51,240 nt of DNA, taken from Synergistes sp. (GTDB taxonomy: Bacteria; Synergistota; Synergistia; Synergistales; Synergistaceae). The stretch is from the NCBI GenBank assembly GCA_017537925.1, contig JAFYJW010000011.1, positions 1-51,240 of the forward strand. Reading direction: 5' to 3'. Made by a program: the position numbers and the translations under genes. The notes below the pieces were generated by a model, which was not told the DNA's origin, did not search any database, and worked only from the letters and a program-made list of their open reading frames with translations. Below, in pieces: positions 32,166-40,713 of the stretch (position 1 is its first letter; every line of letters begins with the position of its first letter).

Positions 32166-32876
32166 TCAGGCGTTTTTATTTTTGCTCCTCGCCGGCGCTT
32201 TTATATCATCGGCGAGCGGCGCCGTATATTCGTATCTGTCAAACTCTCCCTCATAGCCGCACACCCCGCAGCGCGGCGAATTCGTTATCAAAAGCGGAAA
32301 AAATTCGTCGGACTCGTCCCCCGTATCGTCCATCAGCACATCCGTGCACTCCTTGCAATAGTACGCCGGTCCTTCGTCGTAAATGGTAGCGACGTTGATA
32401 TAATCCGCTTTTTTCCCGCATTTCAGACATCTGTGCTCCGGCGGGATGTTTCTCGCCAGCAGGCGTATCGCGCCGCGCTACTTCGGCCTTGTCGTTTCGC
32501 CTTCGACAACGAGCTTCAGCTCCGTCGTCGTGCCGAAGTCATATCTGTGATAAAAAATTTCTCCTACATCAAGCTCCGCAATTTTACGTCCCTTGCCCAG
32601 GATGTCCGCAGGTGTGGAAAATTCGCTCAAATGACCGCAGCATTCGAGCCATATATTTCTTAAAAAATTATCGAGGGCGGAAAGTTTCTTATTGAGCGCT
32701 ATGTCAAAGTATATCCAGTAATTCGGCGCTTCAGCCCCTTCGGCTCTTATCAGGTAACACCTTTCGGCGCCGGAGCCGAAGTATTCGGCATGTTTCTCAA
32801 GCAGATGTCTCTTCATCGCCATCTTCCCAATGACATCGCCGCAGATATAACAGTTTCCTTTGCTCAAATTGCGCAT
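32166..32876 (-). pseudogene. pRiA4b ORF-3-like zinc-finger protein interrupted by an in-frame TAG
   Basis: The frame starts at ATG 32874-32876 with AGGAGG upstream. A C2H2-like finger, CYICGDVIGKMAMKRHLLEKH, opens the protein. LDNFLRNIWLECCGHLSEF is the pRiA4b ORF-3 hallmark, and FYHRYDFGTTTELKLVV follows. At codon 133 (32478-32480) there is TAG. The same frame continues with family sequence: RGAIRLLARNIPPEHRCLKC, YYCKEC and SPRCGVCGYEGEF, ending at TGA 32166-32168. The C-terminal half is a multi-CxxC zinc ribbon known in this family. One base change from CAG would restore 236 residues. It is most likely a recent nonsense mutation. The family's role is unknown; it is often seen in mobile regions. 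Confidence 0.82.
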
Positions 32877-33257
32877 GACGCCGCCTCCTGCTGAAAAAAT
32901 TTCCCCTGACATGATTATATTACCGTAGTCGTCTTTCACAAAGACAAATGCGACGGCCGATCCGCCGATGAAAAATATAGAGGAGCCCCCGCGCGGGATC
33001 TCCTCTGGGAATAATTTTTCGTATCTTTCCATATACACAGCATCATTATGGGATTTCACAGATTTTACCGCGCTTATACCCTAAATTCCCGAAACACGTA
33101 ACTATGAAATCCATACTGCTTTGACAACCCCGGCAAGAGCCGTCCGCGCCGCAAAACAGCGCCTTGCTGCCGCAAAAGAGCGGTACGAAAAGGCCGAAAA
33201 AAAGAGGATCCGGTCATAAAAGAACAGACCCTCTTCACATATTGCAGACGTTACAGT
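32877..33257. other. Intergenic region with a coding-like remnant
   Basis: No complete gene is visible. On the plus strand, 33121-33219 translates from a TTG as an Ala/Lys/Glu/Arg-rich helix-like peptide (AAKQRLAAAKERYEKAEKKR) ending at TAA 33217-33219. It has no ribosome site and overlaps the terminator of the LIV cluster, so it may be a gene remnant or chance. Confidence 0.35.
33197..33236 (-). terminator. Terminator of liv cluster 2
   Basis: On the minus strand AAGAGGGTC and GACC-(GGAT)-CCTCTT pair with a small bulge around an 11-base loop, followed by TTTTTTT. It lies about 20 bases past the livM stop. Confidence 0.75.
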
Positions 33258-34235
33258 TTAACCCGCAGCACTGTCCGAGTTTTTCTTGTTGATCCACCAG
33301 TTCTTGAGGCTTCCCCAGACGCCCTGCGGCAGCCATATTATGAAGCATATCAGCGATACGCCGTATATGATAAGGCGCAGTGCTCCAGCCATGCGCAGGA
33401 ACTCAGGCAGTATGCTGAGCAGTATCGCGCCGAAGACCGGCCCGAGCAGCGTGCTCATGCCGCCGAATATGACCATGACAAGCACGTTTATCGATTCGCC
33501 TATCGTAAAGGTCACCGGGCTTATGAAAAGTATGTAGTGCGCGTAGAAAGATCCTGCAAGTCCGGCAAACGCGCCGCCGACCGTAAAGGCAAAGACCTTG
33601 TTTTTCATCGTGTCTATACCCAGCGACTTGGCAAGCTCTTCATTCTCACGCACGCCGATAAGGTTGTCGCCGAGGCGTGAGGTCGTTATCCTGTATAAGA
33701 ACCATGCCGACGCCACTACGAACAGAAGACCGAGATAGTAGTAGTGCATGCGCGTTTCAAAAGCGATCTTCAGACCGAAAAGGTTGATCGGCGTGGGACG
33801 CGGAATGCCCACTATTCCCATCGGTCCGTTTGTGACGGGGATCCAGTTGACCATTATGACATTGACCAGAACGCAGAAAAATGCCGTCGTGATCGCAAGC
33901 ACATGTCCTCTGAGCCTCAGCACCAGCCTGCCCGTGAGATAAGATATCAGACCTGCGGCCAGCCCGGATATCCAGAAGTTCACCCAGAAAGACATCCCCA
34001 GCCTTGTGCTGAGTATCGCCGAAACATAGGCGCCTACCCCGTAAAAGGCGGCGTGCCCCATAGACACCTGCCCCGAAAAGCCCACGATAAGCGCAAGCGA
34101 CATTGCCAGCACCGCATATATCTCCGACATGACAAAGATATGCAGATAATAATCCATAGTAAACAGATGCGGCAGAATGAGAAAGAGCACAGCCGCAGCT
34201 GATATTATTCCTAATTTTGCGGTCTTGTTCATCAC
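33258..34235 (-). CDS. livM: Branched-chain amino-acid ABC transporter permease LivM (cluster 2)
   Basis: The protein has 325 residues, with about nine membrane segments. The family signature AMSLALIVGFSGQVSMGHAA is near residue 45, LVLRLRGHVLAITTAFFCVL follows, and the coupling loop is TSRLGDNLIGVRENEELAKSLG. It pairs with LivH to form the channel. The ATG overlaps the livH stop by four bases (ATGA), and GGGAGG lies upstream. The sequence is clearly divergent from cluster 1 LivM, so the two systems are not a recent duplication. Confidence 0.9.
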   Translation of the reverse strand: MMNKTAKLGIISAAAVLFLILPHLFTMDYYLHIFVMSEIYAVLAMSLALIVGFSGQVSMGHAAFYGVGAYVSAILSTRLGMSFWVNFWISGLAAGLISYLTGRLVLRLRGHVLAITTAFFCVLVNVIMVNWIPVTNGPMGIVGIPRPTPINLFGLKIAFETRMHYYYLGLLFVVASAWFLYRITTSRLGDNLIGVRENEELAKSLGIDTMKNKVFAFTVGGAFAGLAGSFYAHYILFISPVTFTIGESINVLVMVIFGGMSTLLGPVFGAILLSILPEFLRMAGALRLIIYGVSLICFIIWLPQGVWGSLKNWWINKKNSDSAAG

Positions 34236-35101
34236 TTTCCGCCTCCCGCAAGTCCTTCAGGCTTCAATATGAACAGCAGTAACATCAGGATAAACGGGTA
34301 GGCGTCCTTGTATGCGTAACTGATGAAACCGCCGCCAAGGCTTTCGACCAATCCTATAAGGATAGCGGCAAAAATTACGCCTTTTATCTGACCTATACCC
34401 CCGAGAGTAATGATTATGAAGGATTTAAGAGTTACTGCAAGCCCCATATCGGGCTGCACATAAAACATCGCGCCGACCATCGTTCCGGCGGCGGCGGCAA
34501 GAGCCCCGCTTATAGCGAAAGTCACCGAGTAGATGCGCCGTACATTTATGCCGGCCAGTTCCGCCGCGGTACGGTCCTGAGCTATGGCTCTCATCGATTT
34601 GCCTGTCTTCGTATACTGTATGAACCATGAAAGCAGGCAGACAAGCACAACGCAGAGCACCAGTATCGAGAGCCTTTCCGCAGTCATGAATATCCCGCAG
34701 ACATCGAAATGGAACTCGCTCAGGCCCGACTCTATCTTCCTGGGATCGGGCTTGAAGAGGAAGAGCGCCAGGTTAGCCAGCGCGGTAGAGAGACCGAAGG
34801 AAAGAAGCATGCTGTTTATAAGCGGTTTCCCGACGATCGGACGGAACACCACGCGTTCTATGACCGCGCCCAGCAGCCCCATGCCGGCCATAGCCACCAA
34901 TATTGAGATAAAAAACGGCAGACCAAGCAGCGACGTGCTGAAAAAGCCGATGAAAGCGCCTATCATATAGAATTCTCCATGCGCGAAATTTGCGGTCTCA
35001 AGAATTCCGAATATGAGCGACAGCCCCAGCGCTATCAGCGCGTAAATGCAGCCTAAGATGATTCCGTTCAGCGTCTGTTGAAGAAAAACCGTCAGCATCA
35101 T
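34232..35101 (-). CDS. livH: Branched-chain amino-acid ABC transporter permease LivH (cluster 2)
   Basis: The protein has 289 residues. LNGIILGCIYALIALGLSLI at the N-terminus, then ETANFAHGEFYMIGAF, is the LivH pattern, and TKTGKSMRAIAQDRTAAELAG is the coupling loop. It has about eight membrane segments. AAGGAGTG precedes ATG 35099-35101. A 13-base-pair stem-loop separates it from the upstream livJ, and livM overlaps its end. Confidence 0.9.
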   Translation of the reverse strand: MMLTVFLQQTLNGIILGCIYALIALGLSLIFGILETANFAHGEFYMIGAFIGFFSTSLLGLPFFISILVAMAGMGLLGAVIERVVFRPIVGKPLINSMLLSFGLSTALANLALFLFKPDPRKIESGLSEFHFDVCGIFMTAERLSILVLCVVLVCLLSWFIQYTKTGKSMRAIAQDRTAAELAGINVRRIYSVTFAISGALAAAAGTMVGAMFYVQPDMGLAVTLKSFIIITLGGIGQIKGVIFAAILIGLVESLGGGFISYAYKDAYPFILMLLLFILKPEGLAGGGK

Positions 35102-35149
35102 TGCGACCCACTCCTTACTGAGAAAGGGCTGATTCCGTTTGTTTCCTGT

Positions 35150-35178
35150 AAAGGGCTGCGCTAAAAGCGCAGCCCTTT
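35150..35178 (-). other. Perfect 13-bp intercistronic stem-loop between livJ and livH (cluster 2)
   Basis: AAAGGGCTGCGCT and AGCGCAGCCCTTT pair perfectly around AAA. On the minus strand only a short U run (TTTA) follows, so it may be a leaky terminator or a 3'-end stabiliser for livJ mRNA. Cluster 1 has a hairpin at the same place. Confidence 0.75.
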
Positions 35179-35200
35179 ATTTAATTGGAAGCCAAAGCTA

Positions 35201-36343
35201 TTATTCGCCGGCTATCGGGCCTGCTATAGCCTGTATCTTGCCATCCTTTACTTCTACTATGTATTCACCGATCTGGAGCTGGTTCTTCGCGTCGAAGTGA
35301 GCTTTGCCCTGCGGGCCCTCATACTTGACGGCGGCAAGCGCGTCGCGGACAGCGCCTCTGTCTGTTGAGCCGGCGTTCTTTATCGCAAGAGCTACCATCT
35401 TCATGCAGTCGTAGCCTGCCTGGGCGTACTTCTCAGGATCGATATTGTAGAGCTTTCTGTAGTTTTCAGCGAACTTCCTTGCCGGGACGGTCGGGATGCT
35501 TGCAACAAAGCGGCTGGCTCCGACTATGCCGTTGGCGTTTTTCTTCGCAAGCTCAAGGAACTTGGCGTTGAATGTGCCGCTGGTCGGGTCCATAAGGAGC
35601 ATCTTTCCGCCGAGGCCCTGCTCGTAGAACTGGGCAACGACGCGCGAGAGGTCTACGGTCTCTCCGAACATGCAGAGAGCGTCGGCGCCTGAGGCCTTCA
35701 GCTTCGTGATGATCGGGTTGTAGTCGGTCTCACCCTGGTTGAAGTATTCGGTGAATACTGCCTTAGCGCCGTTCTTTGCCAGCTCGGCGTTGAAGGATTC
35801 GACAGAGCCGCGGCCATAGTCTGTGTTGATCGCTATGTAGGCCCATTTCTTGGCGTTCTTGTCGTTGACCGCCCATTTCGTGAATGCCTTGGCTATCATC
35901 GAGGAGTTGTCGCAGCCGCGGAATACCCATTTGTTGCCGGACTCGGTGATCTTCGGGGCAAGCGATATCGGCGTGATGACGAGGGTCTGGGATCTCTCGG
36001 CAACGGGCATCATAGCCAGCGTGCAGGAGCTTCCGAAGTCTCCGATGACCGCTGTGACTTTCTGCATTCCGACAAGCTTTTCCATCGCCGCGACAGCGGT
36101 CGCCGGGACGTTGGCGCTGTCTTCGACGTAGAGCTCGATCTCGCTTCCGTTGACTCCGCCGGCCTTGTTGATCTCATCCTTGGCCATTTTGATTCCGTTG
36201 AGCATCAGGCCGCCGTCATAGGCGATCGGCCCTGTCGTCGGGACGACCACACCGATCTTGACCGGTGCCGCAGCGACAGCCATCGGAGCGCACATCAGCG
36301 CAACGAGCAGCGCCAGAACAAAACATGAAAGATACTTTCTCAT
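35201..36343 (-). CDS. livJ: Branched-chain amino-acid ABC transporter substrate-binding protein (cluster 2)
   Basis: The protein has 380 residues. MRKYLSCFVLALLVALMCAP, ending MAVAAAP, is a signal peptide for export with probable cleavage after AVA. The type I binding-protein fold follows: KIGVVVPTTGPIAYDGG, DEINKAGGVNGSEIELYVED, VIGDFGSSCTLAMMPVAE and later QAGYDCMKMVALAIKN. GGAGGTG precedes ATG 36341-36343. It lies inside the operon after livGF rather than first. The ligand is probably a hydrophobic amino acid, but the protein differs strongly from the cluster 1 binding protein, suggesting a different preference. Confidence 0.9.
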   Translation of the reverse strand: MRKYLSCFVLALLVALMCAPMAVAAAPVKIGVVVPTTGPIAYDGGLMLNGIKMAKDEINKAGGVNGSEIELYVEDSANVPATAVAAMEKLVGMQKVTAVIGDFGSSCTLAMMPVAERSQTLVITPISLAPKITESGNKWVFRGCDNSSMIAKAFTKWAVNDKNAKKWAYIAINTDYGRGSVESFNAELAKNGAKAVFTEYFNQGETDYNPIITKLKASGADALCMFGETVDLSRVVAQFYEQGLGGKMLLMDPTSGTFNAKFLELAKKNANGIVGASRFVASIPTVPARKFAENYRKLYNIDPEKYAQAGYDCMKMVALAIKNAGSTDRGAVRDALAAVKYEGPQGKAHFDAKNQLQIGEYIVEVKDGKIQAIAGPIAGE

Positions 36344-36370
36344 TACTGATACACCTCCATATAATTTATC

Positions 36371-37078
36371 CTACACTCCAAGGTAGGATTTGCGCACACT
36401 GTCATCTTTGAGCAGATCCGACCCTTTGCCGGAAAGCACTACGTGTCCCGTTTCAAGGACATAGGCGTAATCGGCTATCGACAGGGCCATAAAGGCGTTC
36501 TGCTCGACGAGTATCACCGTGGTTCCTCCGTCGCGGATCTTTTTGATGATCTCGACTACCTTTTCCACTATTATCGGGGCAAGTCCGAGCGACGGTTCAT
36601 CAAGCAGCAAAAGTTTCGGGCCGGACATAAGAGCGCGGGCTATCGCGAGCATCTGCTGCTCCCCTCCGGAGAGGCTGCCGGCCAGCTGATTTCTTCGCTC
36701 GGCGAGAATCGGGAAATTCGAAAAAGCCATATCCAGCCGTTCGGAGACGACCCCGGGATCCTTTACTGATATGCCCCCCATTTCAAGATTCTCTTTTACC
36801 GTCATCTTCGGCCAGACCCTGCGCCCTTCCGGACACTGCGAAAGACCGGCGGCGACTATCTTTTCCGGATGCAGACCGTGGATGAACCGCCCGTCGAATT
36901 CGATCGTGCCCGACGTCGGTCTGAGCACCCCGGAGAGGCACATCATGAACGTGCTTTTACCGGCGCCGTTTGATCCGATAAGCGTTACTATCGATCCCTT
37001 TTCCGCCTCTATCGAGACATTGTGCAGAGCCTGGATACGGCCGTAACCGGCACAAAGGTCCTGGACTTTAAGAAACAT
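36371..37078 (-). CDS. livF: Branched-chain amino-acid ABC transporter ATPase LivF (cluster 2)
   Basis: The protein has 235 residues, with Walker A GSNGAGKST, the LivF stretch CPEGRRVWPKMTVKENLEMG, signature LSGGEQQMLAIARALM and Walker B LLLLDEPSLGLAP. Its start lies inside the end of livG (11-base overlap), so the two ATPases are translationally coupled. It energises the second LIV importer. Confidence 0.9.
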   Translation of the reverse strand: MFLKVQDLCAGYGRIQALHNVSIEAEKGSIVTLIGSNGAGKSTFMMCLSGVLRPTSGTIEFDGRFIHGLHPEKIVAAGLSQCPEGRRVWPKMTVKENLEMGGISVKDPGVVSERLDMAFSNFPILAERRNQLAGSLSGGEQQMLAIARALMSGPKLLLLDEPSLGLAPIIVEKVVEIIKKIRDGGTTVILVEQNAFMALSIADYAYVLETGHVVLSGKGSDLLKDDSVRKSYLGV

Positions 37079-37850
37079 TGGGCTGGAACCCCCTCCCTAA
37101 ATAGGCTTCTATGACTCTGGGATCCTTAGCTACCTCACTGGGTATGCCCTCGGTCAGCTTCTCTCCGTAGCACAGGACTGCAAGCCTGTCCGAGATGGAT
37201 ACGACAAGGTTCATGTTATGCTCGATCAGGAACACCGTTATCTTCAGTTTGTTCCTTATATTAAAGATGATGTCTATAAGTTCCTTCGTTTCCGTCGGGT
37301 TGAGTCCCGTGGCGGGTTCGTCCAGAAGCAGCAGTTTCGGGGAGGTGGCAAGGGCAAGCGCCACAGACAGCAGCCTCTGCTTGCCGTAAGGGATATTCTT
37401 TACGAGAAAATCCCTCCAGTCGTAAAGAGCGCAGAACTTCATTATCTCGTCGGCCTTTTCATGCACGTCGGCATTTTCCTTTCTGACGGACGCGCTGTTC
37501 CCCAGGATGCCGATAAGCCCTGCGTGCCTGTGCTGGCCGAAGCCGATCCTAATGCTGTCGGCCACGGTAACGTCGGCAAAGATATTGGTTTTCTGGAATG
37601 TCCTGACCAGTCCGAGCCTTGCCGTTTCATGCGGCTCCATGCCGGTGATATCCTTCCCCATGAATTTGACCGTGCCTGAAGTCGGTTTTAAGAAACCGCT
37701 CACAAGGTTGAAAAATGTCGTCTTTCCGGCGCCGTTCGGGCCGATAAGGGACATTATCTCTCCCTCTCTGACGTCGAGATCGACATTTTCAACGGCCTTC
37801 AGTCCTCCGAAATGAATAGAAAGAGAACGCGCTTCCAACAAAGCATCCAT
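37068..37850 (-). CDS. livG: Branched-chain amino-acid ABC transporter ATPase LivG (cluster 2)
   Basis: The protein has 260 residues, with Walker A GPNGAGKTT, LVRTFQKTNIFADVTVADSI (the LivG hallmark), IPYGKQRLLSVALALA and LLLLDEPATGLNPTETKEL, then FLIEHNMNLVVSISD. It is the first transporter gene after the IclR regulator, which ends 24 bases upstream. GGGGGGAGG lies about 12 bases before the ATG. Confidence 0.9.
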   Translation of the reverse strand: MDALLEARSLSIHFGGLKAVENVDLDVREGEIMSLIGPNGAGKTTFFNLVSGFLKPTSGTVKFMGKDITGMEPHETARLGLVRTFQKTNIFADVTVADSIRIGFGQHRHAGLIGILGNSASVRKENADVHEKADEIMKFCALYDWRDFLVKNIPYGKQRLLSVALALATSPKLLLLDEPATGLNPTETKELIDIIFNIRNKLKITVFLIEHNMNLVVSISDRLAVLCYGEKLTEGIPSEVAKDPRVIEAYLGRGFQPNVS

Positions 37851-37874
37851 ATCTGTTGCTGTTCCTCCCCCCGG

Positions 37875-38633
37875 TCAATCCGCGCTGTTTTTCCTGTTAT
37901 TCGTCAGTCTTTTTACGATCGCATCCGCCGATGTCCTCAGCAGCGATTCAAAAAGACCGAGTTTGGGCTCTACGTCAAACTTCGGCCCGGCAATGCTCAA
38001 AGCGGCTATCAGGCTGCCGTCCTCGTTAAATAATGGAACGGCTATCTCCGCAGCCCCCAAAGTCATCTCTTCGACGCTGATCGCTTTCTTTTCACCGCGT
38101 ATCTTTTCTATCTCAGCCTTCAGCATATCGGGCGCTGTGATCGTAAACGGAGTGTATGCCTCCAGCGACGATGTCAGTATATGATTCCGAAGCCCCTCGT
38201 GCGCAAAAGCGAGCAGTATCTTCCCGCATGCGGCGGCGTGTAGAGGAAAGACCTTCCCCATCTCTGCGACCAGCTTTATCGTTCTTTCAGGCTCGACCTT
38301 GTCAAGGCAGATGCCGCGGTAACCGTCGAGGACCAGAAGCAGGACAGTCTGACTGCTTTCGTCACAGAGCCTGACCATCTCGTCATGAGAGTGTCTTGTG
38401 AGTTCAAGGCGGAGCCTCCACGAGTTTGTCATGCTTAAAAGCTTGAAGCCTATACGATAGCTGTGGGTCTTGCCGTCCTGGCTGACCCAGCCGTTTTCCT
38501 CAAGAGAATCCAGAATGCGCTGCACGGAACTCTTTGAGATATCCGTTTTAGAGGCGAGCTCCCTGATTCCTATGTTGCCGTCAGTTTCAAGAAGGACCTC
38601 CACCAAAGCCATGACTTTCGCCGGCAGACTCAT
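37875..38633 (-). CDS. IclR-family transcriptional regulator of liv cluster 2
   Basis: The protein has 252 residues from ATG 38631-38633. An N-terminal winged helix (VMALVEVLLETDGNIGIREL, then KTDISKSSVQRILDSLEENG) is followed by the IclR effector domain with LLLVLDGYRGICLDKVEPER, FPLHAAACGKILLAF and GAAEIAVPLFNEDGSLIAAL. IclR regulators bind small catabolites and act as repressors or activators. It heads the livGFJHM operon and therefore likely controls it and itself through the palindrome at 38687. GGGGAGG lies five bases before an in-frame GTG at 38639 and eleven before the ATG, so either start is possible. Confidence 0.88.
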   Translation of the reverse strand: MSLPAKVMALVEVLLETDGNIGIRELASKTDISKSSVQRILDSLEENGWVSQDGKTHSYRIGFKLLSMTNSWRLRLELTRHSHDEMVRLCDESSQTVLLLVLDGYRGICLDKVEPERTIKLVAEMGKVFPLHAAACGKILLAFAHEGLRNHILTSSLEAYTPFTITAPDMLKAEIEKIRGEKKAISVEEMTLGAAEIAVPLFNEDGSLIAALSIAGPKFDVEPKLGLFESLLRTSADAIVKRLTNNRKNSAD

Positions 38634-38686
38634 ACTCACAAGCACCTCCCCTCACCCTATTATAAATGGGACACCTGACCTGTTTT

Positions 38687-38701
38687 CTGTAAACTTTACA
38701 G
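38687..38701. promoter_or_regulatory. 15-bp palindrome, candidate IclR-type operator
   Basis: CTGTAAACTTTACAG is perfectly symmetric about its centre base and starts right after the -10 box of the minus-strand promoter. IclR-type regulators commonly bind palindromes of this length. Confidence 0.65.
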
Positions 38702-38702
38702 C

Positions 38703-38731
38703 ATTATTATATACCTATGAGCTTTTGTCAA
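38703..38731 (-). promoter_or_regulatory. Sigma70 promoter of iclR-liv cluster 2
   Basis: On the minus strand TTGACA (38726-38731) and AATAAT (38703-38708) are separated by 17 bases. The palindrome is immediately downstream. Confidence 0.75.
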
Positions 38732-38861
38732 CAATTACAATTAAAAAATAGGATACGTTTCGGTAAGCGAAAGTATGCGGCAAAACATCCGGATTCACAC
38801 GGCAAAAGACGCCTTTTCGCATCTCATTCTGCGGCCCTTTTGCGGTGCGCGGCAGCACGCA

Positions 38862-40178
38862 TCAGGGCCGCGCCCCTCTTGCCAGATCCTTAAGCTCCTG
38901 CAGGACGTCCGGAACTATGCTTTTTGAAAAATAGGAGCAGTATACGGAATTGTTCTGCAGAAGCGGTTCAGTCCTGAGTTCCGGAAGAAAGCGCGCCGCT
39001 TCCTCAAAATACGGCGTGCCGGGGATGGGCGAGAATTCGGCCAGTTTAGGCACTCCGCCGCATTCGCGCACGAACAGGATCGTCTCTTTGACAGACTCTG
39101 TATCCTGCCCCGGGAGTCCCGCAAGTATATATGTCTCACAGTCGGCCGATGAGTAACCTGCCGCAAGAAGAGCTTTCACCGCGGAAGCGTACTCTTTTGC
39201 CGCGACCTTGGAAGAGCTGTCATGCGCGACTTTGGGGTCTATGCTCTCAAGTGAGAGCCTGATCGTTTTAAAGCCTGTATCAAACAGTATATCGGCGCAC
39301 CGTCCGTCTATCTGCCTCACGTGCAGCCCGTTGGGGGTGTGCAGACGCAGCGCTCCGCGATAGCGTTCGCGCACTTCCCGGCAGAGCGGATAAAAGAGAT
39401 CCTCCTTGTCCAGCAGCAGCGCATCGTCATAGAAAGCAAGGTCTCGCACGCCCAAAGACGCCTGAAAATCTATCTCTTTAAGCACCACTTCCAGCGGCCG
39501 CCTGAAGTAGCGCGGCCACAGGACCCCGGAGGCGCAGTATCTGCAGGAAAAGGGGCATCCGAAAGAGGTCATCACGACGCCGTATCCGGGCGTTTCGTAC
39601 AGATCCATCGCGGGGTACGGGGCGGCCGGTTCGCAGCGCCCGCTTACGATGTAATCAGCACCTGTCAGAGCCGCATGCTCCGGCATCAGGCTCGCGTATA
39701 TCCCGCCCAAAAGCACGGGAGCGTCCGGGAAGAGCTCCGACAACAGGTCTATCGCCCATCGGACCCCGGGATACCAGTATGTCATGGCAGAGGTGACGAG
39801 AATGACGTCGGGAGCGGAGAAGTCAGCTGTATATTTTTCTATATCGTCACGTGTCATGCCGAAATGGTGGTAACGGCGCGGTATGCCGCGGTAAACTTCA
39901 GGCTTTTCGATTTGGCCCTTCTTTATTTTTGACCGGCCAAAGCTCTTTTCGCCGCAGGCCGCAAAGGCGACACAGTCAAGCAGCGACACATCATTATCGG
40001 CTCGCAGCGTCTGCAGTATATACAGAAGCCCGAGCGGCCTGGACCAGAGATCCATAAAGGCAAAATCGCGGACCGGAGGATTTACGCCTAAAATATTAAG
40101 CCCCTTCAGGGAAAGAAGCGTTCCCATATCGATATTTCCCGGCACGCAGCCGCGTCTTTTGCGCAGAGTAAGATCCAT
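38862..40178 (-). CDS. B12-binding-domain radical SAM protein
   Basis: The protein has 438 residues. The N-terminal part has the B12-binding-like fold (LNILGVNPPVRDFAFMDLW, VLLGGIYASLMPEHA, ADYIVSG). The radical SAM motif is C-x3-C-x2-C in GCPFSCRYCASG near residue 215. FYDDALLLDKEDLF, LHTPNGLHVRQID and LAGLPGQDTESVKETILF fit the oxidoreductase/methyltransferase class of this superfamily. The substrate is unknown; members modify lipids, antibiotics or peptides. It stands alone. The ATG at 40178 has a weak ribosome site (GGGCGGGAAG, spacing long). Confidence 0.82.
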   Translation of the reverse strand: MDLTLRKRRGCVPGNIDMGTLLSLKGLNILGVNPPVRDFAFMDLWSRPLGLLYILQTLRADNDVSLLDCVAFAACGEKSFGRSKIKKGQIEKPEVYRGIPRRYHHFGMTRDDIEKYTADFSAPDVILVTSAMTYWYPGVRWAIDLLSELFPDAPVLLGGIYASLMPEHAALTGADYIVSGRCEPAAPYPAMDLYETPGYGVVMTSFGCPFSCRYCASGVLWPRYFRRPLEVVLKEIDFQASLGVRDLAFYDDALLLDKEDLFYPLCREVRERYRGALRLHTPNGLHVRQIDGRCADILFDTGFKTIRLSLESIDPKVAHDSSSKVAAKEYASAVKALLAAGYSSADCETYILAGLPGQDTESVKETILFVRECGGVPKLAEFSPIPGTPYFEEAARFLPELRTEPLLQNNSVYCSYFSKSIVPDVLQELKDLARGARP

Positions 40179-40713
40179 TTGCCGAACACTTCCCGCCCGT
40201 CACAGGGCCGATATATATAATATGGAAGTTTATTATAAATGCGCGCCATTTAAAAGCCTGCCTTTAAAAAGCCCCCGACAGGGCCGCCGTTACCGCACAC
40301 TGCCCGGCAGAAAGGCATATTTCATTATCCGCAGATACAGCCGCATTATATGCAACGTTTGCGGAACGTCCGCCCGAACTCTGCCGCTACAACGGTATTT
40401 TATAATAAAGAGCGGGCCTGCTCAGCTGCAGGGAAATTCCGGTAAGACCATTTGTGAAAAAATGTATAATTGACTTATTCTGTTTTTTAATACATGAAAA
40501 GCCACGCTTTTGCTGTAAAGAAAAAAACCGTATACGTAACAGGAAATGCTGCAGTGACAATATTATTACATACTTTCACAAAACATACGGCGCAAAAATC
40601 CTAAAAAAATGATTTTGAAATCTGAAAATTTAGAATATATAAAAGAGCTTGCAAGGCCATCTTTTTTGTATTATAAAGTATACTGGGCGGTCCGGTAAGG
40701 GGGTTTTTTCACA
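40179..40713. other. Intergenic region before the citrate operon regulator
   Basis: No gene is supported in these 535 bases. The left two thirds is mixed GC; from about 40470 it is AT-rich and includes the promoter at 40649-40677. Confidence 0.6.
40649..40677 (+). promoter_or_regulatory. Probable sigma70 promoter of the GntR/FCD regulator gene
   Basis: TTGCAA (40649-40654) and TATAAA (40672-40677) are separated by 17 bases and end 36 bases before the ATG. The stretch TTGTATTATAAAGTATAC over the -10 box is loosely symmetric and may be an autoregulatory site. Confidence 0.65.

Noticed and set aside
32166-32876. Annotating the 132-residue piece as a complete protein
   Set aside because: The reading frame continues past TAG with the family's own zinc-ribbon tail, so a truncated gene is the better description.
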